From the NCBI GenBank assembly GCA_945861085.1, contig OX244046.1:806001-870000 (forward strand): a stretch of DNA of 64,000 nucleotides, read 5' to 3'. Both the position numbers and the translations under genes were made by a program. Below are positions 35,504-44,158 of this stretch, piece after piece (position 1 is the stretch's first letter; every line of letters starts with the position of its first letter). A model generated the notes under the pieces. That model was not told the DNA's origin. It saw only the letters and a program-made list of their open reading frames with translations, and searched no databases. The DNA comes from Clostridioides difficile_D. Its GTDB lineage: Bacteria > Bacillota > Clostridia > Peptostreptococcales > Peptostreptococcaceae.

Positions 35504-37570
35504 GTGGTGGAGCTAATAATCACAACAAATATAGATATAAGAAAGTTAAATGAAAATCAATTAGAAGCAGTTGAACATATAGATGGGCCTTGCATGATAC
35601 TTGCAGGGCCTGGTTCAGGTAAGACAAGAGTAATTACATATAGAATAGCTAATATGGTCGTAAACAAAAACATAGCCCCAACAAGAATCTTGGCAATAAG
35701 TTTTACCAAGGCATCTTCAATAGAAATGAAAAATAGAGCTTTAAGTTTAAGTAATGATATAAGGCTTAATAAGGTGACCTATGGCACTTTCCACTCTGTA
35801 TTTTTTAAAATTCTAAGGTATTTTGAAAGATACAATTTAGATAGTATATTTGATGAAAAATCCAAACGAATGACAATCAAGGCAATCTTAAAAAGTTTAA
35901 ATGTAGAGAATGCTGATGATGATGAGAATATAGGGCAAGTTATAAATGAAATTTCTTATGTAAAAAATGAACTGATGGATAAAAGCGAATTTAATTCAGA
36001 AGTACTAACAAAAGATGAGTTTTTAAAAGTGTACAACTTATACGAAGAACAAAAATCTAAAGTTAATAAAATAGATTTTGATGATATGCTTATAAGAACT
36101 TACTATTTACTTTTGAACAATAAGTCTGCATTAGAAATGGTTAGAAATGTATATAAATATATACTGATAGATGAATTTCAAGATATAAATAAAGTGCAGT
36201 TTGAAGTTTTAAAGTTAATTTCTAATCCATTGAACAATATATTTGCAGTTGGAGATGAGGACCAAAGTATATATGGTTTTAGAGGAGCTAGACCAGATTT
36301 TTTACTTGAATTTGAGCAATACTTTAATAATACTAAAAAAATAATATTAGACATAAATTATAGGTCTAAAAGTGAAATAGTGCATACTGCAAATAGACTT
36401 ATAGAAAAAAATAAAAATAGATATGAAAAAGTAATTAAGTGTAGTCAAGGCACTGGAGGAAGTGTTAGTTATATTTCTCCACATGATTCAGAGGAGGAAG
36501 CCTTATATATTGCCAAGGAAATAATTGACGAAATAAAAAAAGATTATGTAGAGTATTCAGATTTTGCAGTAATTTATAGAACCAATATACAGTCAAGAGC
36601 ATTGGTAGATGTGTTTATGGATATGAGAATTCCATTTGTAGTAAAAGATTCAGTAATTACAATATATGACCATTGGGCAAGTCAAGATATACTAGCATAT
36701 TTAAGAATAGGTATTAATCCAAAATCAAATAAAGATTGGTTAAGAATTATAAATAAGCCATTTAGATATATATCTAAAGATAGTATAAATATGGTTAAGG
36801 ATGAAAATGATTTTATAACAGCATTAATAAATAAATGTAATCTTCATCCAAAACAAGTCAAAACAATAAATGATTTGGAAATAGACTTAAGTTATTTAAA
36901 TACTTTAAACCCTAAAAATGCAATATCTTATATTAGAACCAGTCTTGATTATGATAGATACGTTTTAGATTATTGTAGTAACAGAAAAATAAAGACTAAT
37001 GGGCTTGTAGAGATATTAAATGAACTTGAGAGTTCAGCTACTAATTTTAATACTGTGACAGAGTTTTTAGAGCATATTGATAGGGTAAAGACTGAATTAA
37101 TGGAAAATAATAAGAATAAACAGAATGATGGTGTCATATTTACAACTATGCATAGTGCAAAAGGATTAGAATTTAGAAATGTTTATATTATAGGTGTAAA
37201 TGAAGGAACAATACCTCATGAAAAGTCATATGATATTTGTAAGGAAGAGAAAAAAGAAGAACAATTAGAAGAAGAAAGAAGACTTATGTATGTTGCTATT
37301 ACAAGAGCTGAAGAAAAATTATGTATAAGCTCTACTTTAAATAAATATGGGAAAAAAGTTGATAAATCATTATTTATCAATGATATAAAGTCTCCAACTA
37401 AAAAAGAAATTGATAGTATTGGTGTAGGGGATAAGGTATACCATAAAAAATTTCATGAAGGAGAAATAATTAAAAAAGATGGAATTATGTTTACAATAAA
37501 ATTTAAAGATAGAGAGCGAATCTTAGATTTGAAAACTTGCTTATTGAAGAATATAATTTATACTATTTAA
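35504..37570 (+). CDS. UvrD/PcrA-type superfamily 1 DNA helicase
   Basis: The 688-residue helicase has Walker A LAGPGSGKT (residues about 33-41), motif II LIDEFQD, motif III GDEDQSIYGFRGA, motif IV LDINYRS, motif V TMHSAKGLEF and motif VI RRLMYVAITRAEE, ending with a small Tudor-like domain. It is slightly shorter than PcrA (about 730), so it may be a second helicase. The start is unclear: only GTG 35504 or 35507 is in frame, and AAGGTGGTGGAG overlaps them. A rare Ile start codon a few bases later is possible. Confidence 0.92.
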   Translation: MVELIITTNIDIRKLNENQLEAVEHIDGPCMILAGPGSGKTRVITYRIANMVVNKNIAPTRILAISFTKASSIEMKNRALSLSNDIRLNKVTYGTFHSVFFKILRYFERYNLDSIFDEKSKRMTIKAILKSLNVENADDDENIGQVINEISYVKNELMDKSEFNSEVLTKDEFLKVYNLYEEQKSKVNKIDFDDMLIRTYYLLLNNKSALEMVRNVYKYILIDEFQDINKVQFEVLKLISNPLNNIFAVGDEDQSIYGFRGARPDFLLEFEQYFNNTKKIILDINYRSKSEIVHTANRLIEKNKNRYEKVIKCSQGTGGSVSYISPHDSEEEALYIAKEIIDEIKKDYVEYSDFAVIYRTNIQSRALVDVFMDMRIPFVVKDSVITIYDHWASQDILAYLRIGINPKSNKDWLRIINKPFRYISKDSINMVKDENDFITALINKCNLHPKQVKTINDLEIDLSYLNTLNPKNAISYIRTSLDYDRYVLDYCSNRKIKTNGLVEILNELESSATNFNTVTEFLEHIDRVKTELMENNKNKQNDGVIFTTMHSAKGLEFRNVYIIGVNEGTIPHEKSYDICKEEKKEEQLEEERRLMYVAITRAEEKLCISSTLNKYGKKVDKSLFINDIKSPTKKEIDSIGVGDKVYHKKFHEGEIIKKDGIMFTIKFKDRERILDLKTCLLKNIIYTI

Positions 37571-37599
37571 TTTATAATCTAAATTTAGATAGGCAAACA

Positions 37600-37830
37600 A
37601 TATATTATTTATAAGTATAGACTAGCAAGAAGTATATTATTTATTATGTGTAAGGCAAAGAGATAGATAAAAATGTATTATTTATAATTATTAAAAAAGA
37701 AATAAACGCTTAATACGTTATTTATAATTGTTTAGAAATAGCAAGAATGTGAAAGACATTATATATTATTATCTAAAAAATATCTAAAAATATGAAAGAT
37801 ACTATTTATGATTATCCAAATAATATCAAT
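37600..37830. repeat. degenerate AT-rich repeats, about 40 bp period
   Basis: A word like TATTATTTATAATTATT recurs at about 37600, 37632, 37675, 37716, 37758 and 37801, with less conserved sequence between. Copies have diverged too far to define a clean unit. No gene is seen from 37571 to the T-box promoter at 37894. Confidence 0.5.
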
Positions 37831-37893
37831 AAATATAAACTGTAGAGTTCAAATATTTTACAAATAAAAATTATTAAAAAAATAAAAAACTTA

Positions 37894-37922
37894 TTGACAA
37901 AAATATTATAAGGAAGTACAAT
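37894..37922 (+). promoter_or_regulatory. promoter of the T-box leader
   Basis: TTGACA at 37894-37899 and TACAAT at 37917-37922 are 17 bases apart. Transcription would begin near 37929, right before the T-box stem I. Confidence 0.85.
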
Positions 37923-37928
37923 TGTATT

Positions 37929-38177
37929 AACAATTTAAGGAAACAAATCCAGTGATAGAGAAAGTAACATATATGGATTTACAGCGAGTTAGGGATTGGT
38001 GTAAGCCTAGCAATGAAGTCTATGTGAAGAGAGCTCTGGAGGAGATTATCAGAAGTTTTAGTATGATAATTGGTTTGCCCGCCTTAAGGGATTGAGAGGA
38101 TAAGTACTTACTTATCAAAAAGAGTGGTAACGCGGATATAATTCGTCTCTTAGCTGTAAAGCTAAGGGACTTTTTTG
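37929..38177 (+). promoter_or_regulatory. T-box riboswitch upstream of an amino acid ABC transporter
   Basis: Stem I shows the loop E strand AAAGTAAC and the distal CAGCGAGTTAGGGATTGGTG block. The T-box AGAGTGGTAACGCGG is at 38121-38135. A terminator follows: GTCTCTTAGCT at 38145-38155, AGCTAAGGGAC at 38160-38170, then six T. The expected specifier region reads GAAGAGAGC, so the codon is AGA (Arg) or GAG (Glu). TGGT in the T-box would pair with an A discriminator, which favours Arg slightly. Uncharged tRNA should allow read-through to the transporter. Confidence 0.9.
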
Positions 38178-38240
38178 ATTTAAAAAATTGAAGTATCCAC
38201 ACAGCTTAAAGGCTAACATTCACAAATTTTGAAAGTAATA

Positions 38241-38313
38241 TAAGTATTTATCAATAAGAGTGGTAACGCGGTAAAGTCGTCTCTTAGTCATTATAGACTG
38301 AGAGGCTTTTTTT
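38241..38313 (+). promoter_or_regulatory. second T-box antiterminator/terminator module without stem I
   Basis: The T-box sequence AGAGTGGTAACGCGG recurs exactly at 38257-38271. It is preceded by AAGTATTTATCAATA, close to the AAGTACTTACTTATCAAAA before the first copy. A terminator follows (GTCTCTTAGTC with GACTGAGAGGC, then seven T). Only about 65 bases separate it from the first terminator, too few for a stem I. It looks like a partial duplication that adds a second control point. Confidence 0.85.
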
Positions 38314-38379
38314 GTAAGTCGAAACATTTAAGTATTAAAATTTGAGGGAAATTATAATTAAAAGAGAGGGGTAATTAAA

Positions 38380-39195
38380 ATGAAAGTATTTAAAAAATTA
38401 TTAAGTTTAGGATTAGTATTAGGATTAACATTATCACTAGTAGGATGCAGTGGTGGAGAAGAAAAGACAAAATTAGAACAAATAAAAGAAAGTGGAAAAT
38501 TGGTTGTTGGTACTAGTGCAGAATTTCCTCCATTTGAATTCCATAAGGTAGTAGATGGAAAAGATTCAATAAAAGGATTCGATATAATGTTAGCTGAAGA
38601 ATTTGCAAAGGAGCTTGGTGTGAAGGTTGAAATTAAAGATATGTCATTTGATGGATTAATAGGTGCTTTAAATGCAGACCAAGTTGATATTATTCTTGCA
38701 GGGATGTCTCCAACACCAGAGAGAGAAAAGAGTGTTGATTTCTCAGAATTATATTATTTAAGTAGAAATGCAGTTATAGTTAAGGATGCAGATATAGACA
38801 AAGTAAAAACTGAAGATGATTTAAAGAAACTTAGAGTTGGAGTTCAAGCAGGAAGTATCCAAGAAGAATATGTAGTTAACACTCTAAAAATGACAACTAC
38901 AAAATCTTTAAAAGCAATACCTGATTTAATTACAGAATTAAAAAATGGAAACATAGATGCAGTTGTTACTAATGAAGCAGTTTCTTTAATAAATGTTAAA
39001 AAATATGATGGAATAAAAATGGCAAATACTGAAGTTGGTAAAGATGTAACAGAAGGTATGGCAGCAGCAATCAAAAAAGCTGACAACAACAAAGACTTTA
39101 TAGAATTATTAAATAAAAAGATAAAAGAATTACAAGATGGTAAGAAAATAGAAGAGTTTTTAAATGAAGCATCTACTGAAGCTGCTTCAAATTAG
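38380..39195 (+). CDS. amino acid ABC transporter, solute-binding lipoprotein
   Basis: The 271-residue protein has a lipoprotein signal (lipobox LVGC, Cys near residue 23) and a type II solute-binding domain. It carries VVGTSAEFPPFEF, KGFDIMLAEEFAKELG and DIILAGMSPTPERE, typical of polar amino acid receptors (HisJ/ArtJ/GlnH group). It is the first gene of a three-gene transporter behind tandem T-box elements. Arginine or another basic residue is likely from the leader, but the substrate is not proven. AGAGAGGGG precedes the ATG. Confidence 0.93.
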   Translation: MKVFKKLLSLGLVLGLTLSLVGCSGGEEKTKLEQIKESGKLVVGTSAEFPPFEFHKVVDGKDSIKGFDIMLAEEFAKELGVKVEIKDMSFDGLIGALNADQVDIILAGMSPTPEREKSVDFSELYYLSRNAVIVKDADIDKVKTEDDLKKLRVGVQAGSIQEEYVVNTLKMTTTKSLKAIPDLITELKNGNIDAVVTNEAVSLINVKKYDGIKMANTEVGKDVTEGMAAAIKKADNNKDFIELLNKKIKELQDGKKIEEFLNEASTEAASN

Positions 39196-39222
39196 TAAGA
39201 AAGTTATGTGGGAGATGAAATT

Positions 39223-39900
39223 ATGAGTTTAGATTTTAGTTTTTTAAGTAGATTTGGGACTTCTTTTTTGGAAGGAACAGGCGTGACAGTATCAATTTCT
39301 CTTGTGGCATTATGCTTTGGATTTGTAATAGGTATAATTATCTGTATGGCAAAAATATCAAAGAGTAAAGTATTAAGAGCAATATCATCAATCTATATCG
39401 AGGTTTTAAGAGGGACACCATTATTAGTACAGATATATATAGTATGGTTTGGATTACCTCAATTAGGAATAAGATTCCCTATGTTGTTTGGTATACCAAG
39501 TGAATTTATAGCTAGTGCATTTGCATTGTCAGTGAATTCTGGTGCATATGTGGCAGAGATACTTAGATCAGGTATACAATCAGTTGATAATGGACAAATG
39601 GAAGCAAGTAGATCATTAGGATTAAATTACTGGTCAACTATGAGATATATAATAATACCTCAAGCTATAAAAAATATATTACCTTCATTAGCAAATGAGT
39701 TTATTACACTTGTAAAAGAATCTTCAATAATATCTGTAATAGGAGTTGTTGAGATAATGCGTACTGCGGATATAGTAAAAAATGCAGCATTTAGAGCATT
39801 AGAGCCATTAATAGTAGCAGCGGTAATTTACTTTGTTATAACATTTACTCTATCAAGATTAGTTGGATTATTAGAAAAGAAACTATCTGTGTCTAACTAG
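39223..39900 (+). CDS. amino acid ABC transporter permease
   Basis: The 225-residue permease of the HisMQ/GlnP type has about five membrane segments, an RGTPLLVQIYIVWFGLP block near residues 63-79, and the EAA loop EASRSLGLNYWSTMRYIIIP near residue 135. ATG 39223 fits GGGAGATG at 39210-39217; the GTG at 39208 lies inside that site. It is co-transcribed between the binding protein and the ATPase. Confidence 0.93.
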   Translation: MSLDFSFLSRFGTSFLEGTGVTVSISLVALCFGFVIGIIICMAKISKSKVLRAISSIYIEVLRGTPLLVQIYIVWFGLPQLGIRFPMLFGIPSEFIASAFALSVNSGAYVAEILRSGIQSVDNGQMEASRSLGLNYWSTMRYIIIPQAIKNILPSLANEFITLVKESSIISVIGVVEIMRTADIVKNAAFRALEPLIVAAVIYFVITFTLSRLVGLLEKKLSVSN

Positions 39901-39958
39901 ATGAGGGCATGTTTAGCATTTAGGGAAAACATAGAATAGTAAAAAGGAAAGTGATAAT

Positions 39959-40681
39959 ATGATTACAATAAAAAATTTAAGTAAATCTTTTGGAGATTTA
40001 AATGTATTAAAAAATATAGACTTAGAAATCGCTAAAGGCGAAATAATGGTTATAGTAGGCCCAAGTGGTTCTGGTAAAAGTACACTTCTTAGATGTATGA
40101 ATTTACTAGAAATTCCTACAGGTGGAGAGATAATATTTGAAGGAAAAAATTTGGTTGATAAAAAAACTAATATTGATGAGGTTAGACAAAAGATAGGAAT
40201 GGTGTTTCAGAACTTTAATTTATTCCCACATAAGACTATTTTAGATAATATAACATTAGCACCAATTAAATTAAAAAAAATGACTAAGGAAGAAGCAGAA
40301 AAAAAAGCAGAAGTTTTGTTGAGTAGAGTTGGTCTTTTAGATAAAAAAGATTCATATCCATCACAATTGTCTGGAGGACAAAAGCAAAGAATAGCAATAG
40401 CTAGAGCACTTGCTATGGAACCAGATATGATGCTATTTGATGAGCCGACATCTGCTCTTGACCCAGAAATGGTAAATGAAGTTTTGGATGTTATAAAAGA
40501 ACTTGCTAAAGAAGGCATGACAATGGCAATTGTGACTCACGAGATGGGATTTGCTAAGGAAGTTGCAGACAGAGTTATTTTTATAGATGGAGGAAGTATA
40601 CTTGAAGATAATTCTCCAGAAGAAGTTTTTGGAAATCCAAAACATGAAAGAACTAAATCATTTTTAGCAAAAGTGTTATAA
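39959..40681 (+). CDS. amino acid ABC transporter ATP-binding protein
   Basis: The 240-residue ATPase of the polar amino acid class has Walker A GPSGSGKST (residues about 34-42), a Q-loop in VFQNFNLFPHKT, signature LSGGQKQR, Walker B MMLFDEPTSALDPE, and a switch His in VTHEMGFA. It energises the permease encoded just before. AAAGGAAAGTG precedes ATG 39959, and a terminator follows 6 bases after the stop. Confidence 0.95.
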   Translation: MITIKNLSKSFGDLNVLKNIDLEIAKGEIMVIVGPSGSGKSTLLRCMNLLEIPTGGEIIFEGKNLVDKKTNIDEVRQKIGMVFQNFNLFPHKTILDNITLAPIKLKKMTKEEAEKKAEVLLSRVGLLDKKDSYPSQLSGGQKQRIAIARALAMEPDMMLFDEPTSALDPEMVNEVLDVIKELAKEGMTMAIVTHEMGFAKEVADRVIFIDGGSILEDNSPEEVFGNPKHERTKSFLAKVL

Positions 40682-40686
40682 TATAG

Positions 40687-40731
40687 AAAAAGGATGTTAT
40701 TGATATTAGAAATTCAATACATCCTTTTTTA
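40687..40731 (+). terminator. terminator of the ABC transporter operon
   Basis: AAAAAGGATGT (40687-40697) pairs with ACATCCTTTTTT (40719-40730), with ATTGA/TTCAAT closing the inner stem. The T-run follows directly. Confidence 0.85.
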
Positions 40732-40799
40732 TTGATGACTATTAGACGTTTAAAATTAAAATTATATTAATATTAACTTTATTTTTCTAAATTTTTGCA

Positions 40800-40947
40800 G
40801 AAAAAAAAGAGCTCGGGGTAAGCTCTTTTTTCCACCGAATTAATTTCCGTTACTAATCCGATTTTTAATAAATATAAAATATATCCTTATGAAAGGGTAT
40901 TGGGAATAGATATATTAACTAACTAGGGTTACCAGGGGGATAACCTT
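40800..40947 (-). ncRNA. probable small RNA of about 148 nt, unclassified
   Basis: On the minus strand a consensus promoter (40953-40981) is followed by GGTTATCC...TGGTAACC (local hairpin), a central AATATATC/GATATATT stem, and a strong terminator: AGAGCT at 40821-40826 and 40808-40813 around a short loop, then eight T. No open reading frame of note lies within. The 5' TTATCCCCC can also pair with GGTGGAAAA near the 3' end, a closed-rod layout seen in 6S RNA. I cannot match known 6S motifs, so the class stays open. Confidence 0.65.
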
Positions 40948-40952
40948 AATTT

Positions 40953-40981
40953 ATTATAACAAAATGCGACACAAAAATCAA
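40953..40981 (-). promoter_or_regulatory. promoter of the minus-strand small RNA
   Basis: Read on the minus strand, TTGATT (40981-40976) and TATAAT (40958-40953) are separated by exactly 17 bases. No protein gene on that strand follows, only the short terminator-ended transcript. Confidence 0.75.
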
Positions 40982-41276
40982 TATTTTTTTTAAGATAAAT
41001 TATAAAAGTTATTTTTATAACAAGTAAGCTTATAAAATTAACTTTTACAGTAAAAATAAAGTACAAGTATAATATAATATATTTATTTTATATAATATAT
41101 TATTTTATCATATATTGTATTTTATAAAGTGTTTTTGTAGGGTATAGTATAAGTATATTATATTTTACTATAAAAATTTGTAATAAAGTGAAAAAACTAG
41201 CTTTTCATGAAATAATATTTTATAAATTTAAGATTGTCTTTTTAATAAAGATTAACAAAAAAAATACTATAATTAG

Positions 41277-41285
41277 TGGTATAAT
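41277..41285 (+). promoter_or_regulatory. extended -10 promoter of iscS
   Basis: TGGTATAAT forms an extended -10 element 43 bases before the iscS start codon. No -35 box is found at the right distance. The sequence from 40982 to 41276 is otherwise AT-rich, and nothing else stands out. Confidence 0.5.
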
Positions 41286-41327
41286 AGTTAGAGTTGAAGA
41301 TTTTAAATAAAGGTAGGTGTAATTAAG

Positions 41328-42479
41328 TTGGAAATATACTTAGACAATAGCGCAACTACAAAACCTTATCAAGAAGTTATAGATAAAATGGTTTATGCAC
41401 TTAATACGGAATATGGAAATCCTTCTTCTGTCCATAGAAAAGGTGTGGAAGTTGAAAAAGGGATAAAGGAAGTAAGACAGGCCATAGCTAAATCTCTAGG
41501 AGCGAAAGAGAAGGAGATTTATTTTACATCAGGTGGCACAGAATGTAACAACACTATAATAAGAGGTATTGCCAATCTAAATAAAAAGAGAAAAAATCAT
41601 ATAATATCTACTAATATAGAACATCCTTCTGTTTTAAATACATTAAAAGACTTAGAAGAAGATGGTTTTGAAGTAACTTACTTAGAGGTCGGAAAAGATG
41701 GAAAAATAAAGATAGAAGATTTAAAAAATGCGATAAAGTTAACTACATGTTTAGTAAGTATGATGCATGTTAACAATGAAATAGGAACTATACAGCCAAT
41801 AGATGAAGTTGGAAAGTGTTTGAAAGGTTTAAAAGAAAAGATTTATTTCCATGTTGATGCTATTCAATCATATGGAAAAATCAATTTTAGACCATCTAAA
41901 TATAATATAGATTTTATGAGTGTGAGTGCACATAAATTCCATGGTCCAAAAGGGGTTGGATTTATGTATATAAAAGAAAGCAATCGTCTTAAGCCTATGC
42001 TAACAGGTGGAGGTCAGGAAATTGGAGTTAGGTCTGGAACAGAAAATGTACCTGGAATATATGGACTTGGAGAGGCTGTTAAAATACTAAATAAAGACTT
42101 AGATGCTATTATTTCGAAAGTAAATAACTTAAAAAATACATTAAAAAGTGAAATAATTGATAATATAGAAGATATAAAAATTAATTCTCCAGAAGATGGA
42201 GTATGTCATATATTAAATGTATCATTTAGAGGGACAAAGGGAGAAGTTTTACTTCATTACTTAGAGCAAAAAAATATTTATGTATCAACTGGGTCTGCAT
42301 GCTCTTCTAAGAAGAAGGGGAGTCATGTATTAAATGCTATAGGTCTTACAAATGAAGAAATAAATGGGACAATAAGATTTAGTTTATCTGATATGAATAC
42401 AGAAGAGGAAATGTCAGAAGTTGTGAAAGTTTTGAAAGAATCAATTTGTGACTTAAGGTCAATAATGAAAAGGAAATAA
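41328..42479 (+). CDS. iscS: cysteine desulfurase (IscS/NifS family)
   Basis: The 383-residue PLP enzyme has the opening YLDNSATTKPYQEV, the PLP-Lys motif SVSAHKFHGPKGVGF near residues 202-216, and the mobile-loop catalytic Cys in STGSACSSKKKG near residue 326. It releases sulfur from cysteine. Direct linkage to thiI suggests that it feeds ThiI for 4-thiouridine in tRNA, and perhaps Fe-S assembly. It starts with TTG 41328 after AGGTAGGTG. No iscU or iscR is adjacent. Confidence 0.93.
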   Translation: MEIYLDNSATTKPYQEVIDKMVYALNTEYGNPSSVHRKGVEVEKGIKEVRQAIAKSLGAKEKEIYFTSGGTECNNTIIRGIANLNKKRKNHIISTNIEHPSVLNTLKDLEEDGFEVTYLEVGKDGKIKIEDLKNAIKLTTCLVSMMHVNNEIGTIQPIDEVGKCLKGLKEKIYFHVDAIQSYGKINFRPSKYNIDFMSVSAHKFHGPKGVGFMYIKESNRLKPMLTGGGQEIGVRSGTENVPGIYGLGEAVKILNKDLDAIISKVNNLKNTLKSEIIDNIEDIKINSPEDGVCHILNVSFRGTKGEVLLHYLEQKNIYVSTGSACSSKKKGSHVLNAIGLTNEEINGTIRFSLSDMNTEEEMSEVVKVLKESICDLRSIMKRK

Positions 42480-42523
42480 AGAATAATCACAAATAATGAG
42501 AATAAATTAGTTTAAGAGGTGAA

Positions 42524-43699
42524 ATGGTGTATAATATATTAATAGTAAAGTATGGAGAAATTGGAGTAAAAGGAAAGAATAGATATATATTTGAGAATAG
42601 GCTTATAAGAAATATAAGAAATATGTTAAAGCCAATTGGCAAATTTAATGTATATAAAGAATATGGAAGAATATATGTCGATTTAGAAGATTATGATTAT
42701 GAAGAAGTAATCGAAGAAGTTAGAAAAGTGTTTGGAATAGTAGGCGTATGTCCTGGAGTAAGAGCCAAAAAAGATTATGATACATTAAAAGAAATTGCTT
42801 TAAAGATGTTAGAAGAGAAAATAGATGCTGGATATAAAACTTTTAAGGTAGAGTCAAGAAGAGGAGATAAATCTTTTGGATTGACTTCTCAAGAAATGAG
42901 TATGGATATAGGTGGATACTTATTATCAAAGGTAGGAGATAAGATTTCTGTTGATGTAAGAAATCCAGAAGTTAAAATAAAATGTGAATACAGAGAATTC
43001 CATACTATGGTCTATAGTGACACTATCCCTGGATATGGCGGATTACCACTTGGAACTAATGGTAGAGCCATGTCTCTTTTATCAGGAGGCATAGACAGCC
43101 CAGTAGCTACGTGGATGGTTGCAAAAAGAGGTATGGAAGTAGAAGCAGTGCATTTCCATAGTTATCCATTTACAAGTGAAAGGTCACAGGAAAAAGTTAA
43201 AGATTTAGCTAAAATATTGGCAAAATATTGTGGAAGAGTAAGACTTCACAAAGTTAACATATTGGAAATACAAAAAGCAATTGGTGAGAATTGTAATGAA
43301 GAAGAAGCTACTATCCTTTCAAGAAGATTTATGATGAGAATAGCACAGAGACTTTCTGAAAAAAGACATTGTGATGCTTTAATTACAGGTGAAAGTATTG
43401 GTCAGGTTGCATCTCAAACTATACAAGGACTTACTTGTACTAACGCTGTTGTAGATTTGCCAGTGTTTAGACCACTTATAGCAATGGATAAATCAGATAT
43501 AGTTGATATAGCAAAAAAAATAGGGACTTTTGAAACATCTATAGTACCTGAAGAAGATTGCTGTAGTGTGTTTTCTCCTAGAAAGCCTGTGACTAAACCT
43601 AGACTAGAAAAAATAGAAAAATCTGAAACATCACTTGATATTGAAAAATTAGTACAGGATGCAATTGATGGAATTGAGGTTGAAGACATAGAATTTTAA
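42524..43699 (+). CDS. thiI: tRNA 4-thiouridine synthase ThiI
   Basis: The 391-residue protein has an N-terminal ferredoxin-like and THUMP region, then a PP-loop ATPase with LLSGGIDSPVATWM (residues about 184-197). ITGESIGQVASQTIQ and a Cys pair in PEEDCCSVFSPRKP near the end are also present. It lacks the C-terminal rhodanese domain of the E. coli protein, as is usual in Firmicutes. It puts sulfur on U8 of tRNA. AAGAGGTGA precedes ATG 42524, and its sulfur donor gene iscS lies 44 bases upstream. Confidence 0.94.
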   Translation: MVYNILIVKYGEIGVKGKNRYIFENRLIRNIRNMLKPIGKFNVYKEYGRIYVDLEDYDYEEVIEEVRKVFGIVGVCPGVRAKKDYDTLKEIALKMLEEKIDAGYKTFKVESRRGDKSFGLTSQEMSMDIGGYLLSKVGDKISVDVRNPEVKIKCEYREFHTMVYSDTIPGYGGLPLGTNGRAMSLLSGGIDSPVATWMVAKRGMEVEAVHFHSYPFTSERSQEKVKDLAKILAKYCGRVRLHKVNILEIQKAIGENCNEEEATILSRRFMMRIAQRLSEKRHCDALITGESIGQVASQTIQGLTCTNAVVDLPVFRPLIAMDKSDIVDIAKKIGTFETSIVPEEDCCSVFSPRKPVTKPRLEKIEKSETSLDIEKLVQDAIDGIEVEDIEF

Positions 43700-43737
43700 T
43701 ATATAAATGATTTAGTTATTTGGGGTAGGTGTTACAT

Positions 43738-44112
43738 GTGATTCAAGCATTATATGTTGGTATTGGTGGATTTTGTGGTGCTATATTAAGATATTTAATC
43801 TCTCTAAAGTTTGTAGGGACTAAATTTCCATTTGGGACTTTAGTTGTCAACATTATTGGGGGAGTTTTGATTGGATTTGTGATGGAAATGAGTATAAGAA
43901 CAGATTCTATTTCTAATAATTTAAAATTATTTTTGACAACTGGTTTAATGGGAGGACTAACTACATTTTCTACTTTTAGTTTTGAAACTGTAAAGTTTTT
44001 TGATAGTGGGAATTATATATTGTTTGGATTAAATATACTTTTTAACTTTACATTAAGTATTTTGGGAGTTTTTGTTGGAAGAGCTTTATGTAGACACTTT
44101 ATTGCTATATAG
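43738..44112 (+). CDS. crcB: fluoride ion channel CrcB/Fluc
   Basis: The 124-residue protein has four membrane segments, with the family blocks GGFCGAILRYLI near the N-terminus, FPFGTLVVNIIGG (conserved Asn) and TTGLMGGLTTFSTFSFE (Phe box). Fluc dimers expel toxic fluoride. I place the start at GTG 43738 because GGGGTAGG (43722-43729) lies 8 bases before it; a GTG at 43729 would overlap that site. Only one crcB copy is seen, and no fluoride riboswitch precedes it. Confidence 0.9.
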   Translation: MIQALYVGIGGFCGAILRYLISLKFVGTKFPFGTLVVNIIGGVLIGFVMEMSIRTDSISNNLKLFLTTGLMGGLTTFSTFSFETVKFFDSGNYILFGLNILFNFTLSILGVFVGRALCRHFIAI

Positions 44113-44158
44113 CATATTAAAGTAAGGACTATAATTTTATTTAATGGGAATGATTATT

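Noticed and set aside
40800..40947. Firm assignment of the small RNA as 6S RNA
   Set aside because: The end pairing is weak, and I could not recognise the conserved 6S central bubble, so it is listed as unclassified.
42480..42523. Possible TPP riboswitch linked to thiI
   Set aside because: The gap is 44 bases. ThiI here fits tRNA thiolation with iscS, and no thi-box sequence is present.
44113..44158. Possible c-di-GMP riboswitch before pilJ
   Set aside because: The 46-base gap holds no such aptamer. I found none before the surface-protein genes either.
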